Shown: in pieces, positions 42,443 to 50,738 of the stretch
How the letters are laid out: each line of letters begins with the position of its first letter
How positions within the stretch are numbered: position 1 is the stretch's first letter
Assembly (NCBI GenBank): GCA_947476275.1
Contig: CANJPQ010000009.1
Coordinates: 62,001 to 126,000, forward strand
DNA length: 64,000 nt
From: Fidelibacterota bacterium
Lineage (GTDB): Bacteria; Pseudomonadota; Alphaproteobacteria; Rhodospirillales; Rhodospirillaceae
Direction: 5' to 3'
The notes under the pieces: model-generated
Database searches by the model: none
Told to the model about the DNA's origin: nothing
The model's input: the letters and a program-made list of their open reading frames with translations, nothing else
Position numbers and translations under genes: made by a program

Positions 42443-43426
42443 ATGAAGCATTTCCTTCGCACCACTGCGCTCGCGCTCACCTGTTTTGCAGGTGCGGCCT
42501 TGGCGCAGGCGCCCACCGCCGCGCCGGAGGCGGCGCCGCTGATCAGCCGCATCAAAATGGCCACCGTCGGTGCGCCGGACATCGCCAAGGTGGAGCAATG
42601 GTACGCCGCGCTTGGCTACAAGGTGCGCGAGAAAAGCACGGTGTCCGCGGCGCATGCCGCCAGCTGGGGGGCGCCGAAGACCGCGGGCAAGCCGTTCATC
42701 CTGATGTATTCGGAAGGCAGCCCGGATGTGAACATCCGCGCGGTGCAGACCGATTCAGTGCCGGGATATAAGGCGCAAACCACGCTCGGCTGGAATGCCT
42801 TCGAGATCATCGTCGACGATCTCGACAAGGTGTATGCGATGGTGAAGGCCTCGCCCTTCAAAATCATCGGTGAGCCGAAATCTCTCGGTGGCGGGTTCGC
42901 CTCGATCCACGCCATGCAGGTCGTTGGTCCCGGCGAGGAGGTTCTTTACCTCACAAGCGAGAAAGGCGATCGGGCGAAGTCAAACCTGCCAATGCCCAAG
43001 TCGATGGTGGATCGTCCGTTCATTTTCATCCTTGCCGGCCATGACGTGCAGGCGCTGCAGGATTTCTATACCGCGCAATTCAATTTGAAGGCCTTCGGTC
43101 GTTTCGACGGTCCGGTGCCGCAGATCGCCAAAGCACAGGGACTGCCTGAGACTCAGGTGTTCGGCCTGGGTCTCGTGCGCATGCGCGAGCGCGGCAACAA
43201 TATCGAACTCGATGGCTACCCGACGTCGGCCAAACCGCGGCCGCACGCCGAGGGCCAAATCCCGCCGGGGAATTCGTTCGTCAGCCTCAACGTCGACAAC
43301 ATCGGCGCCCTGAAGGTGAAGTTCATCACCCCGCCCGCGGCGCTGTACGGCCCCAAGGGCATGGCGGCGAGCTACGTCGGCCCGGCCGGCGAACTCGGCG
43401 AACTGATCGAGAGCCCGCGGCCCTAA
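42443..43426 (+). CDS. Two-domain VOC protein, paralogue C (Sec leader)
   Basis: A 327-residue paralogue with a Sec-type leader (MKHFLRTTALALTCFAGAALAQ) and the same two-VOC layout (TLGWNAFEIIVDDLDK, ILAGHDVQALQDFYTAQF, ELDGYPTSAK). I chose the ATG at 42443; GTG 42431 (overlapping the B stop) and ATG 42437 are possible. It ends the 36.4-43.4 kb run and is convergent with the DUF423 gene after 26 bases. It forms with A and B a set of three sequences with different locations. Confidence 0.78.
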   Translation: MKHFLRTTALALTCFAGAALAQAPTAAPEAAPLISRIKMATVGAPDIAKVEQWYAALGYKVREKSTVSAAHAASWGAPKTAGKPFILMYSEGSPDVNIRAVQTDSVPGYKAQTTLGWNAFEIIVDDLDKVYAMVKASPFKIIGEPKSLGGGFASIHAMQVVGPGEEVLYLTSEKGDRAKSNLPMPKSMVDRPFIFILAGHDVQALQDFYTAQFNLKAFGRFDGPVPQIAKAQGLPETQVFGLGLVRMRERGNNIELDGYPTSAKPRPHAEGQIPPGNSFVSLNVDNIGALKVKFITPPAALYGPKGMAASYVGPAGELGELIESPRP

Positions 43427-43452
43427 GTAAGCACCGCCGACACCACGTGCCT

Positions 43453-43911
43453 CTATTCAGCGGGATGTGGCTGCGCGCCGCGGACGCCTTGCGCAACAGG
43501 CGCGCCGCGGAGCGTCAGCAGCGCGCCGAGGGCGAAGAGCAGCCAGGCGATCATCGACGAGGTGCCGCCGTAAGACGCCCACCACTGCGCGCCGCCGAAG
43601 GCCGCTGAATAGAGCGCGCTGGGGAACAGCACAGCCGCTGCGAGCATCAGGAGCGCCGCACCGCGCAGCACGAGTTGGGCGAAGCCACCGCCGACCCGTT
43701 CAGCAACGAGCGTGACGAGGATCAGCGAGAGCGCGTGGCTCATCTGGAACTCGGTCGCCTGTGTGAACAGGCTGACGCCGCGTTCCGCCGTGCCTTCGGG
43801 CACAAATTTGGAAAGCCCGTGGGCTGCGAAGGCGCCGAGCGCCACCGACGAAGCGCCCGCCAAACCGGCGAGGCTGAAAAACGCGACTCCGACGCCTGAT
43901 ATTTTTTTCAT
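43453..43911 (-). CDS. DUF423 family membrane protein
   Basis: A 152-residue membrane protein with four spans. ALGAFAAHGLSKFVPEG near residue 30 and QMSHALSLIL are the hallmark segments of the DUF423/YgdD family of small inner-membrane proteins of unknown function. The start at 43911 is weak in RBS but is the only one that keeps the first span. It is located between the VOC run and the HD gene. Confidence 0.85.
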   Translation of the reverse strand: MKKISGVGVAFFSLAGLAGASSVALGAFAAHGLSKFVPEGTAERGVSLFTQATEFQMSHALSLILVTLVAERVGGGFAQLVLRGAALLMLAAAVLFPSALYSAAFGGAQWWASYGGTSSMIAWLLFALGALLTLRGAPVAQGVRGAQPHPAE

Positions 43912-43935
43912 GGGTTGGTCCCTCCCAGATTTTGA

Positions 43936-44574
43936 CTAGCGCGCCTGCAGCGCCATGGCCTTTTCCAGCACGCGGAAGCCGGCAAGAAATCGCTTCTCCG
44001 CCTCCGCGACGGATAATGGGATCAGCTTAACATCGTTAAGGGGCTTTTCCTTAAAGTTGAGGACGGAGCGGCATTCCGAAACACTGAACCCGGCAAGTTG
44101 TTCGGCTTCCGTGGCGGCGGCGATTCGGTCAGCTTTCTTGATCAGGGCCACATCAGCGGCCGGGAGAATTGGGGCCAAACCGAAGCGGATATGGATTGCC
44201 CGGGTCAGTCCCCGCTCCACTTCCTTGAATACGTCCCCCACCACGGCCTTAAGGGGCGTGATCAGGTCGTGGGTGACGTATTCCGAGGCGTCATGCAGCT
44301 TGGCCGCCATCAAAAGACTGGCCGGCGCCCGCGGTTTCAGGCGGCGCACAATCTCGACCACCAGGTCGGAATGCTGGGCGATGCTCCAGGCATGGGGGCC
44401 TATCGTCTGGCCGTTCCAGCGGGTATTTCGCGACAAACCGAGGGCGATATCCTCGATTTCGACGTCCAGGGGAGAGGGTTCGACCAGGTTGAGCCGGCGC
44501 CCGGAAAGCATCCGCTGCCAGGTGCGGGGGGCATGTTCGGCCAACCGGCGGTGGGTGGCGGCGGCCTCGGTCAT
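43936..44574 (-). CDS. HD-domain phosphohydrolase (YfbR/5'-nucleotidase-like)
   Basis: A 212-residue HD protein. The metal-binding set is visible: His in GPHAWSIAQHS, the HD pair in AAKLHDASEYVTHDL and a later Asp in IKKADRIAAATEAEQL. The layout resembles YfbR-type nucleotidases and related HD hydrolases. It probably cleaves a nucleotide phosphate. It lies upstream of the DUF423 gene on the same strand, and its own promoter must be in the 144-base gap shared with the receiver gene. Confidence 0.82.
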   Translation of the reverse strand: MTEAAATHRRLAEHAPRTWQRMLSGRRLNLVEPSPLDVEIEDIALGLSRNTRWNGQTIGPHAWSIAQHSDLVVEIVRRLKPRAPASLLMAAKLHDASEYVTHDLITPLKAVVGDVFKEVERGLTRAIHIRFGLAPILPAADVALIKKADRIAAATEAEQLAGFSVSECRSVLNFKEKPLNDVKLIPLSVAEAEKRFLAGFRVLEKAMALQAR

Positions 44575-44633
44575 GGGTTCACCGACAGGTTTAATTCTTT
44601 CAACAGAAAGAATACCTTATAAGGGCAATACAA

Positions 44634-44657
44634 CGTCCGCCAGAAGCCTGGCGGACG
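44634..44657. promoter_or_regulatory. 10-bp inverted repeat in the HD/receiver divergent region
   Basis: CGTCCGCCAG, loop AAGC, CTGGCGGACG form a perfect 10-bp palindrome in the 144-base divergent region. It lies 62 bases before the receiver start and about 60 before the HD start on the other strand. An ATTCTTTC...GAAAGAAT repeat lies next to it at about 44594-44613. They could be operators or a hairpin at the transcript start. Confidence 0.45.
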
Positions 44658-44718
44658 AAAGGCCGTGCTTGGGGAAGTACAGCCTGTGGTGACGTTACGG
44701 GGTACGTGAGTCGCGGGG

Positions 44719-45306
44719 ATGGTACAGGCGACATCAGATTACCTGAAGCCGATCTCGTTCCTGATCGTGGACGATAAGTCCTACATGCGTCACGTGATGA
44801 AAGGCATCCTGGAAAGCCTGGGCGCCAAAACCATCGACGAGGCGGACGACGGGAGGAGCGCGCTGATGAGTATGCGGAGTTGGCCGCCGGATATCGTGCT
44901 GACCGAATTCCGGCTCCATCCCATGAGCGGCTTCGAACTCCTGAAGGCGATCCGTGCCGAAAAGGGCACGGTGCGGTTCACGCCGGTGATCATGGTCACC
45001 TCCGAGACGCGCCGCGAGAAGGTGATCCTCGCGCGCAACGCGGGCATTACCGAATTTGTCGCGAAACCGTTTAACGCCAAGAACTTGATCCTGCGCATCC
45101 GCGAGGTCGTTGAGCGGCCGCGGCCGTTCGTGGACGCGGGCGTGTATTTCGGTCCGGACCGACGCCGGCGTACCGAAATTCTGGCGGAGGGCGAGGATCG
45201 ACGCGGCCAAGGCAAGCCGGCGCCCGGGCCCGAGCCGAAGTCCCGCAGCATGACGCAAGACCAGATCGACCGTCTGATCGCGAACGACAGCATCCGCGAC
45301 ACCTGA
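44719..45306 (+). CDS. Response-regulator receiver protein with Glu at the phospho-acceptor site
   Basis: A 195-residue single-domain receiver. The acid pocket DD is at residues 18-19 (IVDDKS), the Thr in VTSETR and Lys in VAKPF are present. At the phospho-acceptor position, 44 residues after the second Asp, it has Glu63 (PDIVLTEFRL, codon GAA at 44905-44907). Asp-to-Glu at this site usually mimics the phosphorylated state. After residue 140 a basic low-complexity tail begins with FGPDRRRR, a feature of alphaproteobacterial receivers, and there is no output domain. It is followed three bases later by the ferredoxin reductase gene. Confidence 0.85.
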   Translation: MVQATSDYLKPISFLIVDDKSYMRHVMKGILESLGAKTIDEADDGRSALMSMRSWPPDIVLTEFRLHPMSGFELLKAIRAEKGTVRFTPVIMVTSETRREKVILARNAGITEFVAKPFNAKNLILRIREVVERPRPFVDAGVYFGPDRRRRTEILAEGEDRRGQGKPAPGPEPKSRSMTQDQIDRLIANDSIRDT

Positions 45307-45309
45307 TCC

Positions 45310-46527
45310 ATGACCGAGACCGTCGTCATCGTCGGCGCCGGTGAGGCCGGCGGCCAGACTGCCATCAGCTTACGCCAGGGCGGCTTTACGGCACCCATCG
45401 TCGTCATCGGCGACGAAGGCCATGTACCCTATGAGCGGCCGCCCTTGTCGAAGACGTATCTCGCCGGCGAAGTGGGCGAAGAGCGCATGCACATGCGGGC
45501 GCCGGCGTTTTATATCGAGAAGGACATCACCCTGCGTCTGCGTGAGACGGTGGTGCATCTCGACCGACCGACGAACAGCGTGCGGCTGGCCAGTGGCGAA
45601 CATGTGCCGTATCGCTGGCTGGTGCTGGCGACCGGAGGACGTGTGCGCAAAATGACTGTGCCCGGCGCCGATCTGCCGGGTGTGCACTATCTGCGCACCA
45701 TCGACGATGTCGCGGCCTATCGCGATCGTCTGCAGGCGGGCCTGCGCCTTGTAATCGTGGGCGGCGGCTACATCGGACTTGAGGTCGCTGCAGTCGCGCA
45801 GAAGCGCGGCTGCAAGGTCACCGTGCTGGAGATGCAGCCCCTGGTGCTCAATCGGGTGGTCGCACCGGAGATGTCGCGCTTCTACACCGACGTACACAGC
45901 GCCGCCGGCGTGGACATCCGCACCTCAACCGCCGTCACCGCCTTTGAAGGCGACGGGAAGATCGAACGGGTGCGCTGCGGCGGCCAGGTGTTTGACGCCG
46001 ATCTGGTGATTGTCGGCATCGGCATCGTTCCCAACGTGGAGCTCGCTGCTGCTGCCGCGCTGACCATCGACAATGGCATTGTGGTGGACGATTGCACGCG
46101 TACGGAAGATCTCAACGTGCTGGCGGTGGGCGATTGCGCCAATCAACCGAGCGGCTTGTACGGCGGACGCATGCGGCTTGAGTCCGTGCCCAATGCGTTG
46201 GGACAAGGCAAGGCGGCCGCGTCGGTGATCCTGGGCACGCCGACCCCGTTCACCGAAGTACCGTGGTTCTGGTCGGACCAATACGACCTGAAGCTTCAGA
46301 TGACCGGCCTTTCGCAGCCCGGCGACAGCGTGGTGATGCGCGGCGACATCGCGGGCCGGCGTTTCTCCGCCTGCTATCTGCGCGACGGCGTGCTCGTCGC
46401 CTGCCATAGCGTCAACATGGCGAAGGACTTTCTGCAGTCGAAGAAGTTGATCGCGCAGAAGTGGCGGCCCGATCCTGCGAAACTGGCCGACGGCAATGCG
46501 GCGATGAAGGATCTTGCCGCTTCTTAG
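45310..46527 (+). CDS. FAD/NAD-dependent ferredoxin reductase (rhodocoxin/putidaredoxin reductase type)
   Basis: A 405-residue pyridine nucleotide-disulfide-type reductase that passes electrons from NADH to a ferredoxin for P450 or dioxygenase systems. The FAD loop is VIVGAGEAGGQTA, the substrate-side YERPPLSKTYL is typical for the rubredoxin/putidaredoxin reductase branch, and the NAD loop is IVGGGYIGLEVAAV. The second FAD motif is VLAVGDCANQ. No ferredoxin gene is adjacent. The start is three bases after the receiver stop, so the two are an operon. Its tail overlaps the GST gene by TTAG. Confidence 0.87.
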   Translation: MTETVVIVGAGEAGGQTAISLRQGGFTAPIVVIGDEGHVPYERPPLSKTYLAGEVGEERMHMRAPAFYIEKDITLRLRETVVHLDRPTNSVRLASGEHVPYRWLVLATGGRVRKMTVPGADLPGVHYLRTIDDVAAYRDRLQAGLRLVIVGGGYIGLEVAAVAQKRGCKVTVLEMQPLVLNRVVAPEMSRFYTDVHSAAGVDIRTSTAVTAFEGDGKIERVRCGGQVFDADLVIVGIGIVPNVELAAAAALTIDNGIVVDDCTRTEDLNVLAVGDCANQPSGLYGGRMRLESVPNALGQGKAAASVILGTPTPFTEVPWFWSDQYDLKLQMTGLSQPGDSVVMRGDIAGRRFSACYLRDGVLVACHSVNMAKDFLQSKKLIAQKWRPDPAKLADGNAAMKDLAAS

Positions 46528-47258
46528 GCCGCGGCCTTGGTGCTCAATTCCGGAAACGCTTGCGCCATTACGCGCTCGAAGTGGGCGACGAGATTGCCGT
46601 ACTTGGCGGTCGCGGCGGTCAGCGGATTGGTCCACGGCTGGCGCACGATATTGCCGATATAGGCCGCCATACAGGCATCCACGACCGTCGGCGAATCTCC
46701 AAAGCCGTAGGGCCGCGCACCCAGCCAATGGCCGAGGGCCGCGACGTCGGCGATGCCGAATTGATAGAGCGTCTCGCGGCTGTGGCGTCCGAGACCGTGA
46801 CCATGGAGCGCGCGCCGGACATTCCGTCGTAGCAGATAGGCGATCGGCGGCTGGAGTAATCCTGGCAGGCCCAGTAACTCTTTCAGGTATCCGTCGCTTT
46901 CCCGTTGGCACTGCGGATCGACCCAGCGACCGTAGACCATCACCCAGTACAGGTGTTCATCCAACATGCGTTGGATCGCGAGGGACTCCGCGCGCTGGGC
47001 GAGCGTGAGCCGGCCATCGAGCTTGTGGCCGCCGGTACGTTCCAGATGCTCGATGATGAGCGAGGAGTCCGTGAAAATTTTGCCGTCCAGGTCGATGTAC
47101 GGCGCCTTGCCGGTGGTGGAGCCGGGGCGGCCGCGCACGGTGTGCACGGTGTAGGGCATCCCCGCGAGCCGCAGATACGTCTCGAGCTTCATGCAGAACG
47201 GGCTCGGGTTCGGCAGGCCATTCATGCCGCCTTTGAACTGATAGAGCGTCAACGCCAT
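46524..47258 (-). CDS. Metaxin/FAXC-like glutathione S-transferase
   Basis: A 244-residue GST-fold protein. The N-terminal thioredoxin-like domain has NPSPFCMKLETYLRLAGMPY, IYDLDGKIFTDSSLIIEHLE-like sequence, and the C-terminal helical domain has LGARPYGFGDSPTVVDACMAAYI. This domain pair is the FAXC/metaxin branch (a different N-terminal motif from classical GSTs). I chose the ATG at 47258; the frame to 47336 lies inside the ABC gene. It begins ten bases after the ABC-transporter stop, so it may assist the transporter or act on its substrate. Confidence 0.83.
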   Translation of the reverse strand: MALTLYQFKGGMNGLPNPSPFCMKLETYLRLAGMPYTVHTVRGRPGSTTGKAPYIDLDGKIFTDSSLIIEHLERTGGHKLDGRLTLAQRAESLAIQRMLDEHLYWVMVYGRWVDPQCQRESDGYLKELLGLPGLLQPPIAYLLRRNVRRALHGHGLGRHSRETLYQFGIADVAALGHWLGARPYGFGDSPTVVDACMAAYIGNIVRQPWTNPLTAATAKYGNLVAHFERVMAQAFPELSTKAAA

Positions 47259-47268
47259 CGCCTGAACC

Positions 47269-49071
47269 TCACATGAATCCGCCGACTTGGTGTTGCCAGA
47301 GACGCGCGTAGGCGCCGTTCTTGGCAAGCAATACATCGTGGGTACCCTGCTCCACCACCCGGCCGTTCTCCAGCACGACGATACGATCGAGATGCATGAT
47401 CGTCGACAGGCGATGGGCGATGGCGATCACCGTGCGTCCTTCCATCAAACCTAGCAGGCCGGCCTGAATCAGGTGCTCCGCCTCGCTGTCGAGGGACGAC
47501 GTCGCTTCGTCCAGCAGCAGGATCGGCGCGTTCTTCAGAAAGGCGCGCGCGATCGCGACCCGCTGCCGTTCGCCGCCGGAGAGTTTCATGCCCTTCTCGC
47601 CGACGACGGAATCGTAACCTTGCGCCCGCGAGGCGATGAAATCGTGACAGTGGGCCGCTTTGGCGGCGGCCAAAATCTCGTCTTCCGTTGCGCCGGGCCT
47701 GCCATAGGCGATGTTCTCGCGCACCGAGCGGTGAAACATGCCCGGTGTCTGCGGCACTTCGGCGAAAGCATCGTGGACCGAGTCCCAGGTGACCCGCGCC
47801 ACATCCTGGCCATCGACGAGGATGCGGCCACCCGCCAAGGGAAACTGGCGGCGCATCAGCTTGATGAGCGTGCTCTTGCCGGCGCCGGAGGCGCCCACCA
47901 GCCCGATCTTTTCACCCGCGGCGATGCTGAGATTGAAGCCCTGGAACACGGGCGTGCCGTCGGGGTAGTTGAAATCGACGTTGCGCAGATCGATGGCGCC
48001 GCCGCGCACCTGCAGCGGGATCGCGCCAGGGGGATCGACAATCTCGTGGGGGGCAAGCACGGTTTTCAAAGCATCCGTGAGCTGCCCGAGGTTCTCGAAA
48101 TAGCTAAAGAGAATGTCGCCGAAGGACCGGACGTAGGCGCCGACCAGCATGTAGAGCGTCACCAGCATGGTGAACGTGCCGACGTTGATCTCGCCGCTGC
48201 GAGTCAACGCGAATGCGCTCCATGCGAGCCAGGCCAACAGGATGAAGCTGACGCTGTGAAGGATCACGCGCATCCGGACTGCAGCGACTCGCACGCCCAT
48301 GAAGGTTTTCGCTTCGCGACTATTGAACGGATCCAAGGAGGCGCGCTCATGGGACGAAGCGGCGAAACTTCGCACCAGATCCCAGTTCGTTGCCGCATCG
48401 CCCATGCGGCCGGACTGCTCCGACGCAGCATGCGAGCTGGCTTGTGCGAGGGGACGCAAGCGCTGGGCGAGCGCACCGGCGAGGACGCCAAAGAGCACGA
48501 TGAATACGGCGCCCGGCAGCAGGAGATGCGGCGCGTTGTGGGAGACCATGACCGCGGTGGTCCCGATCAGCACCAGGAAGCGAATCGAGTAGCCGGCGAT
48601 ATGATCGACCAGGACGGCGGTGGAGCTGGCGGCGCTTCGGATCTTATGCGCCAGGGACCCGCTGGTATGATCCATGAAATAACGCGGCGCGTGTTCGAGA
48701 AGATAGGCAAACAGGTCCTCGTGTATCCGTGTGCGCATAACAATGTGCACGCGATAGATCGCGCCCGCATAGGCATTGGAGACGACGTAGCTTCCGAACC
48801 ACGTGCCGCAGAGCCCCACGAACCACAGAGTCGGATTGCCGACGCGCGGATCGGCGAGCACGGTGACCAACTGACCGAGCACGAAGGCTTGCACGGTGTC
48901 GATGACGGCGACGATTCCGAAGAGGAGGGTGGACGTGGCAACGGGGACGGGGAATTCCCGCACATAGCGCCAGGTGAAATCAAACGGCGCGCGCGGCAGA
49001 TTCAAGGATGGCGCAGGCGCGTGGCGCGCCACGGCCACGCCGGCGGTGGGAAGGCGCGTATCGTCGGGCAT
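47269..49071 (-). CDS. ABC half-transporter (fused permease and ATPase)
   Basis: A 600-residue exporter-type ABC protein. The permease domain with six spans covers about residues 45-330, followed by the ATPase domain at residues 355-595. The Walker A is GASGAGKST, the signature is LSGGERQR and the Walker B is ILLLDEATS, followed by the H-loop IAIAHRLST. It works as a homo- or heterodimer in the inner membrane and exports lipids, peptides or metals conjugated with glutathione. The following GST makes a glutathione conjugate one option. The start at 49071 is divergent from the FAD dehydrogenase. Confidence 0.9.
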   Translation of the reverse strand: MPDDTRLPTAGVAVARHAPAPSLNLPRAPFDFTWRYVREFPVPVATSTLLFGIVAVIDTVQAFVLGQLVTVLADPRVGNPTLWFVGLCGTWFGSYVVSNAYAGAIYRVHIVMRTRIHEDLFAYLLEHAPRYFMDHTSGSLAHKIRSAASSTAVLVDHIAGYSIRFLVLIGTTAVMVSHNAPHLLLPGAVFIVLFGVLAGALAQRLRPLAQASSHAASEQSGRMGDAATNWDLVRSFAASSHERASLDPFNSREAKTFMGVRVAAVRMRVILHSVSFILLAWLAWSAFALTRSGEINVGTFTMLVTLYMLVGAYVRSFGDILFSYFENLGQLTDALKTVLAPHEIVDPPGAIPLQVRGGAIDLRNVDFNYPDGTPVFQGFNLSIAAGEKIGLVGASGAGKSTLIKLMRRQFPLAGGRILVDGQDVARVTWDSVHDAFAEVPQTPGMFHRSVRENIAYGRPGATEDEILAAAKAAHCHDFIASRAQGYDSVVGEKGMKLSGGERQRVAIARAFLKNAPILLLDEATSSLDSEAEHLIQAGLLGLMEGRTVIAIAHRLSTIMHLDRIVVLENGRVVEQGTHDVLLAKNGAYARLWQHQVGGFM

Positions 49072-49177
49072 GATCGCGATTCTAGCGGAGACGGTGGACT
49101 CTGACTCGCCAAAAAGGCGGACGGCCCTTTGGAAGATGCGTTAGGCTAGAGCCTCGAACCCTGGGCAACGGTGCGGT

Positions 49178-50590
49178 ATGGACGATTTGTGGGACATTAT
49201 CTGCGTGGGCGCCGGATCGGCCGGCTTGCCCCTGGCGATCCAGGCGGCCGCCCGCAATGCAAAGATCCTGCAGCTCGAAGCGGATTCCCGTGTGGGCGGA
49301 ACGCTCTACTGGTCGTCCGGTCAGATTTCCGCCGCAGGGTCGCGCCTTCAGCGCGAACATGGCATCGCCGATTCCCCGGACGAGCACTATGCGGATGCGC
49401 AGCGGATCGCCCACGACACGATCGATCCGGTGGTCCTGCGCCTGTTCGTGGACAACGCGGCCGGTCTGCTCGACTGGCTGATGGACCTCGGCTTTAAGCC
49501 CGCGCCCGGCACGCCGGTCGCAGGCGAAGCCCATGAGCCCTATCGTACGCGACGCTATCAGTGGGGCACCCAAGCCGCGGTGTCGATTTTGGATGTACTG
49601 CGGCCGGTGCACGAGGCTCTGGTGAAAGAAGGCAAGATCGACCTTCGCCTCGGTCACCGCATGCGCAAGCTCACCACGGACCTCAATGGCGCGGTGAACG
49701 GTGTGGAAGTAGAGGCGCCTGGCGGCAAGGTGATGACCTTCCGCGGCCGCAATGTCGTGCTCGCGACCGGCGGCTATGCTTGCAGCCCCGACGTCTGGGC
49801 GGAGCTGACGCCGCAATATCCGCTATGCTCCTACGCCAATCCCTACTCGCGCGGCGACGGCATCCTTGCGGCGCGGGACTTGGGTGCGCGCGTCGATGGC
49901 AGCGAGAAGTACCTCAACACTTTTGCCGGTGTGCTCGACCGCCCGGACGATCCGCGCAGCGGCACGTTCTTATTGCTCTCGCCCAACAAACGCAGTGTGT
50001 GGGAGATCTTCATCGACGCCGCCGGCAAGCGTTTCATGCGGGAAGACCATCCCAGCATCGACTATCGCGAGCGCGCGCTGCTGCGTCAGCCGGGAACGGC
50101 CATGACAGTGCTGTACGATGAAGGTATCCGGCAGAATGCGCCGGCGCTGTTCGTCATGCCGCCAGCGGATGTGGGCACCCGCTTCGGCAATCATCGGAAC
50201 TATCTAGTGGCGGACACCCTCGAGGACTTGGCGCGGCAACTTGACGTGTCACCCGCCACGTTGCGAGAGACGGTGGAGGCGTACAATCAGGCGGTGAGGT
50301 CCGGAAACGATCCGGCCTTTGGCCGCCATTTCCTGATTCGCGAGATCGCCACGGCACCGTTCTACGCTGTGCGCGCGCAGGGCATTACAGTGGTGAGCCC
50401 GGCGGGGGTGGCGGTCGATTCGGATTTGCGGGTTTTGCGCGGCGATGGGCAACCGATCCCAAATCTTTACGCCGCCGGCGAGGTCCTTGGATTTACCCGG
50501 AACTCCGGAAGCGCGTTCGTGGGCGGGCTTTCCCTGACCCCGGCGCTGACGTTCGGCAAGCTTTTGGGCGAGCGCCTGCTGCGGTGGTGA
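49178..50590 (+). CDS. FAD-dependent dehydrogenase, fumarate reductase/3-ketosteroid dehydrogenase-like
   Basis: A 470-residue flavoprotein. The N-terminal FAD loop is CVGAGSAGLPLAIQA, followed by a FAD-binding-2 type core with GGTLYWSSGQI, VLATGGYA and SRGDGILAARDLGA near residue 230. The C-terminal NLYAAGEVLGFTRNSGSAFVGGLSLTPALTFGKLLG is the return of the FAD domain. The layout matches fumarate-reductase/3-ketosteroid delta1-dehydrogenase flavoproteins. No Tyr-rich 3-ketosteroid motif can be confirmed. It is probably cytosolic. It is divergent from the ABC transporter and is followed after 148 bases by IclR. Confidence 0.83.
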   Translation: MDDLWDIICVGAGSAGLPLAIQAAARNAKILQLEADSRVGGTLYWSSGQISAAGSRLQREHGIADSPDEHYADAQRIAHDTIDPVVLRLFVDNAAGLLDWLMDLGFKPAPGTPVAGEAHEPYRTRRYQWGTQAAVSILDVLRPVHEALVKEGKIDLRLGHRMRKLTTDLNGAVNGVEVEAPGGKVMTFRGRNVVLATGGYACSPDVWAELTPQYPLCSYANPYSRGDGILAARDLGARVDGSEKYLNTFAGVLDRPDDPRSGTFLLLSPNKRSVWEIFIDAAGKRFMREDHPSIDYRERALLRQPGTAMTVLYDEGIRQNAPALFVMPPADVGTRFGNHRNYLVADTLEDLARQLDVSPATLRETVEAYNQAVRSGNDPAFGRHFLIREIATAPFYAVRAQGITVVSPAGVAVDSDLRVLRGDGQPIPNLYAAGEVLGFTRNSGSAFVGGLSLTPALTFGKLLGERLLRW

Positions 50591-50738
50591 GCGTTATCGC
50601 AGGAGATGACAACCTAAAGTAGATTTTGCCGTGTCCCTGATTACCCCACAGATGTAACGGCATTCTGGACGGGACCCAAACACGCGCCCATACTTGTGGC
50701 CATTGAAACTGTGATCATTTGGCGTCGGGGCCGTCACA

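Noticed and set aside
47473-49104. 543-codon plus-strand frame opposite the ABC transporter
   Set aside because: Shadow of a strongly supported ABC gene with Walker A, signature and Walker B motifs.
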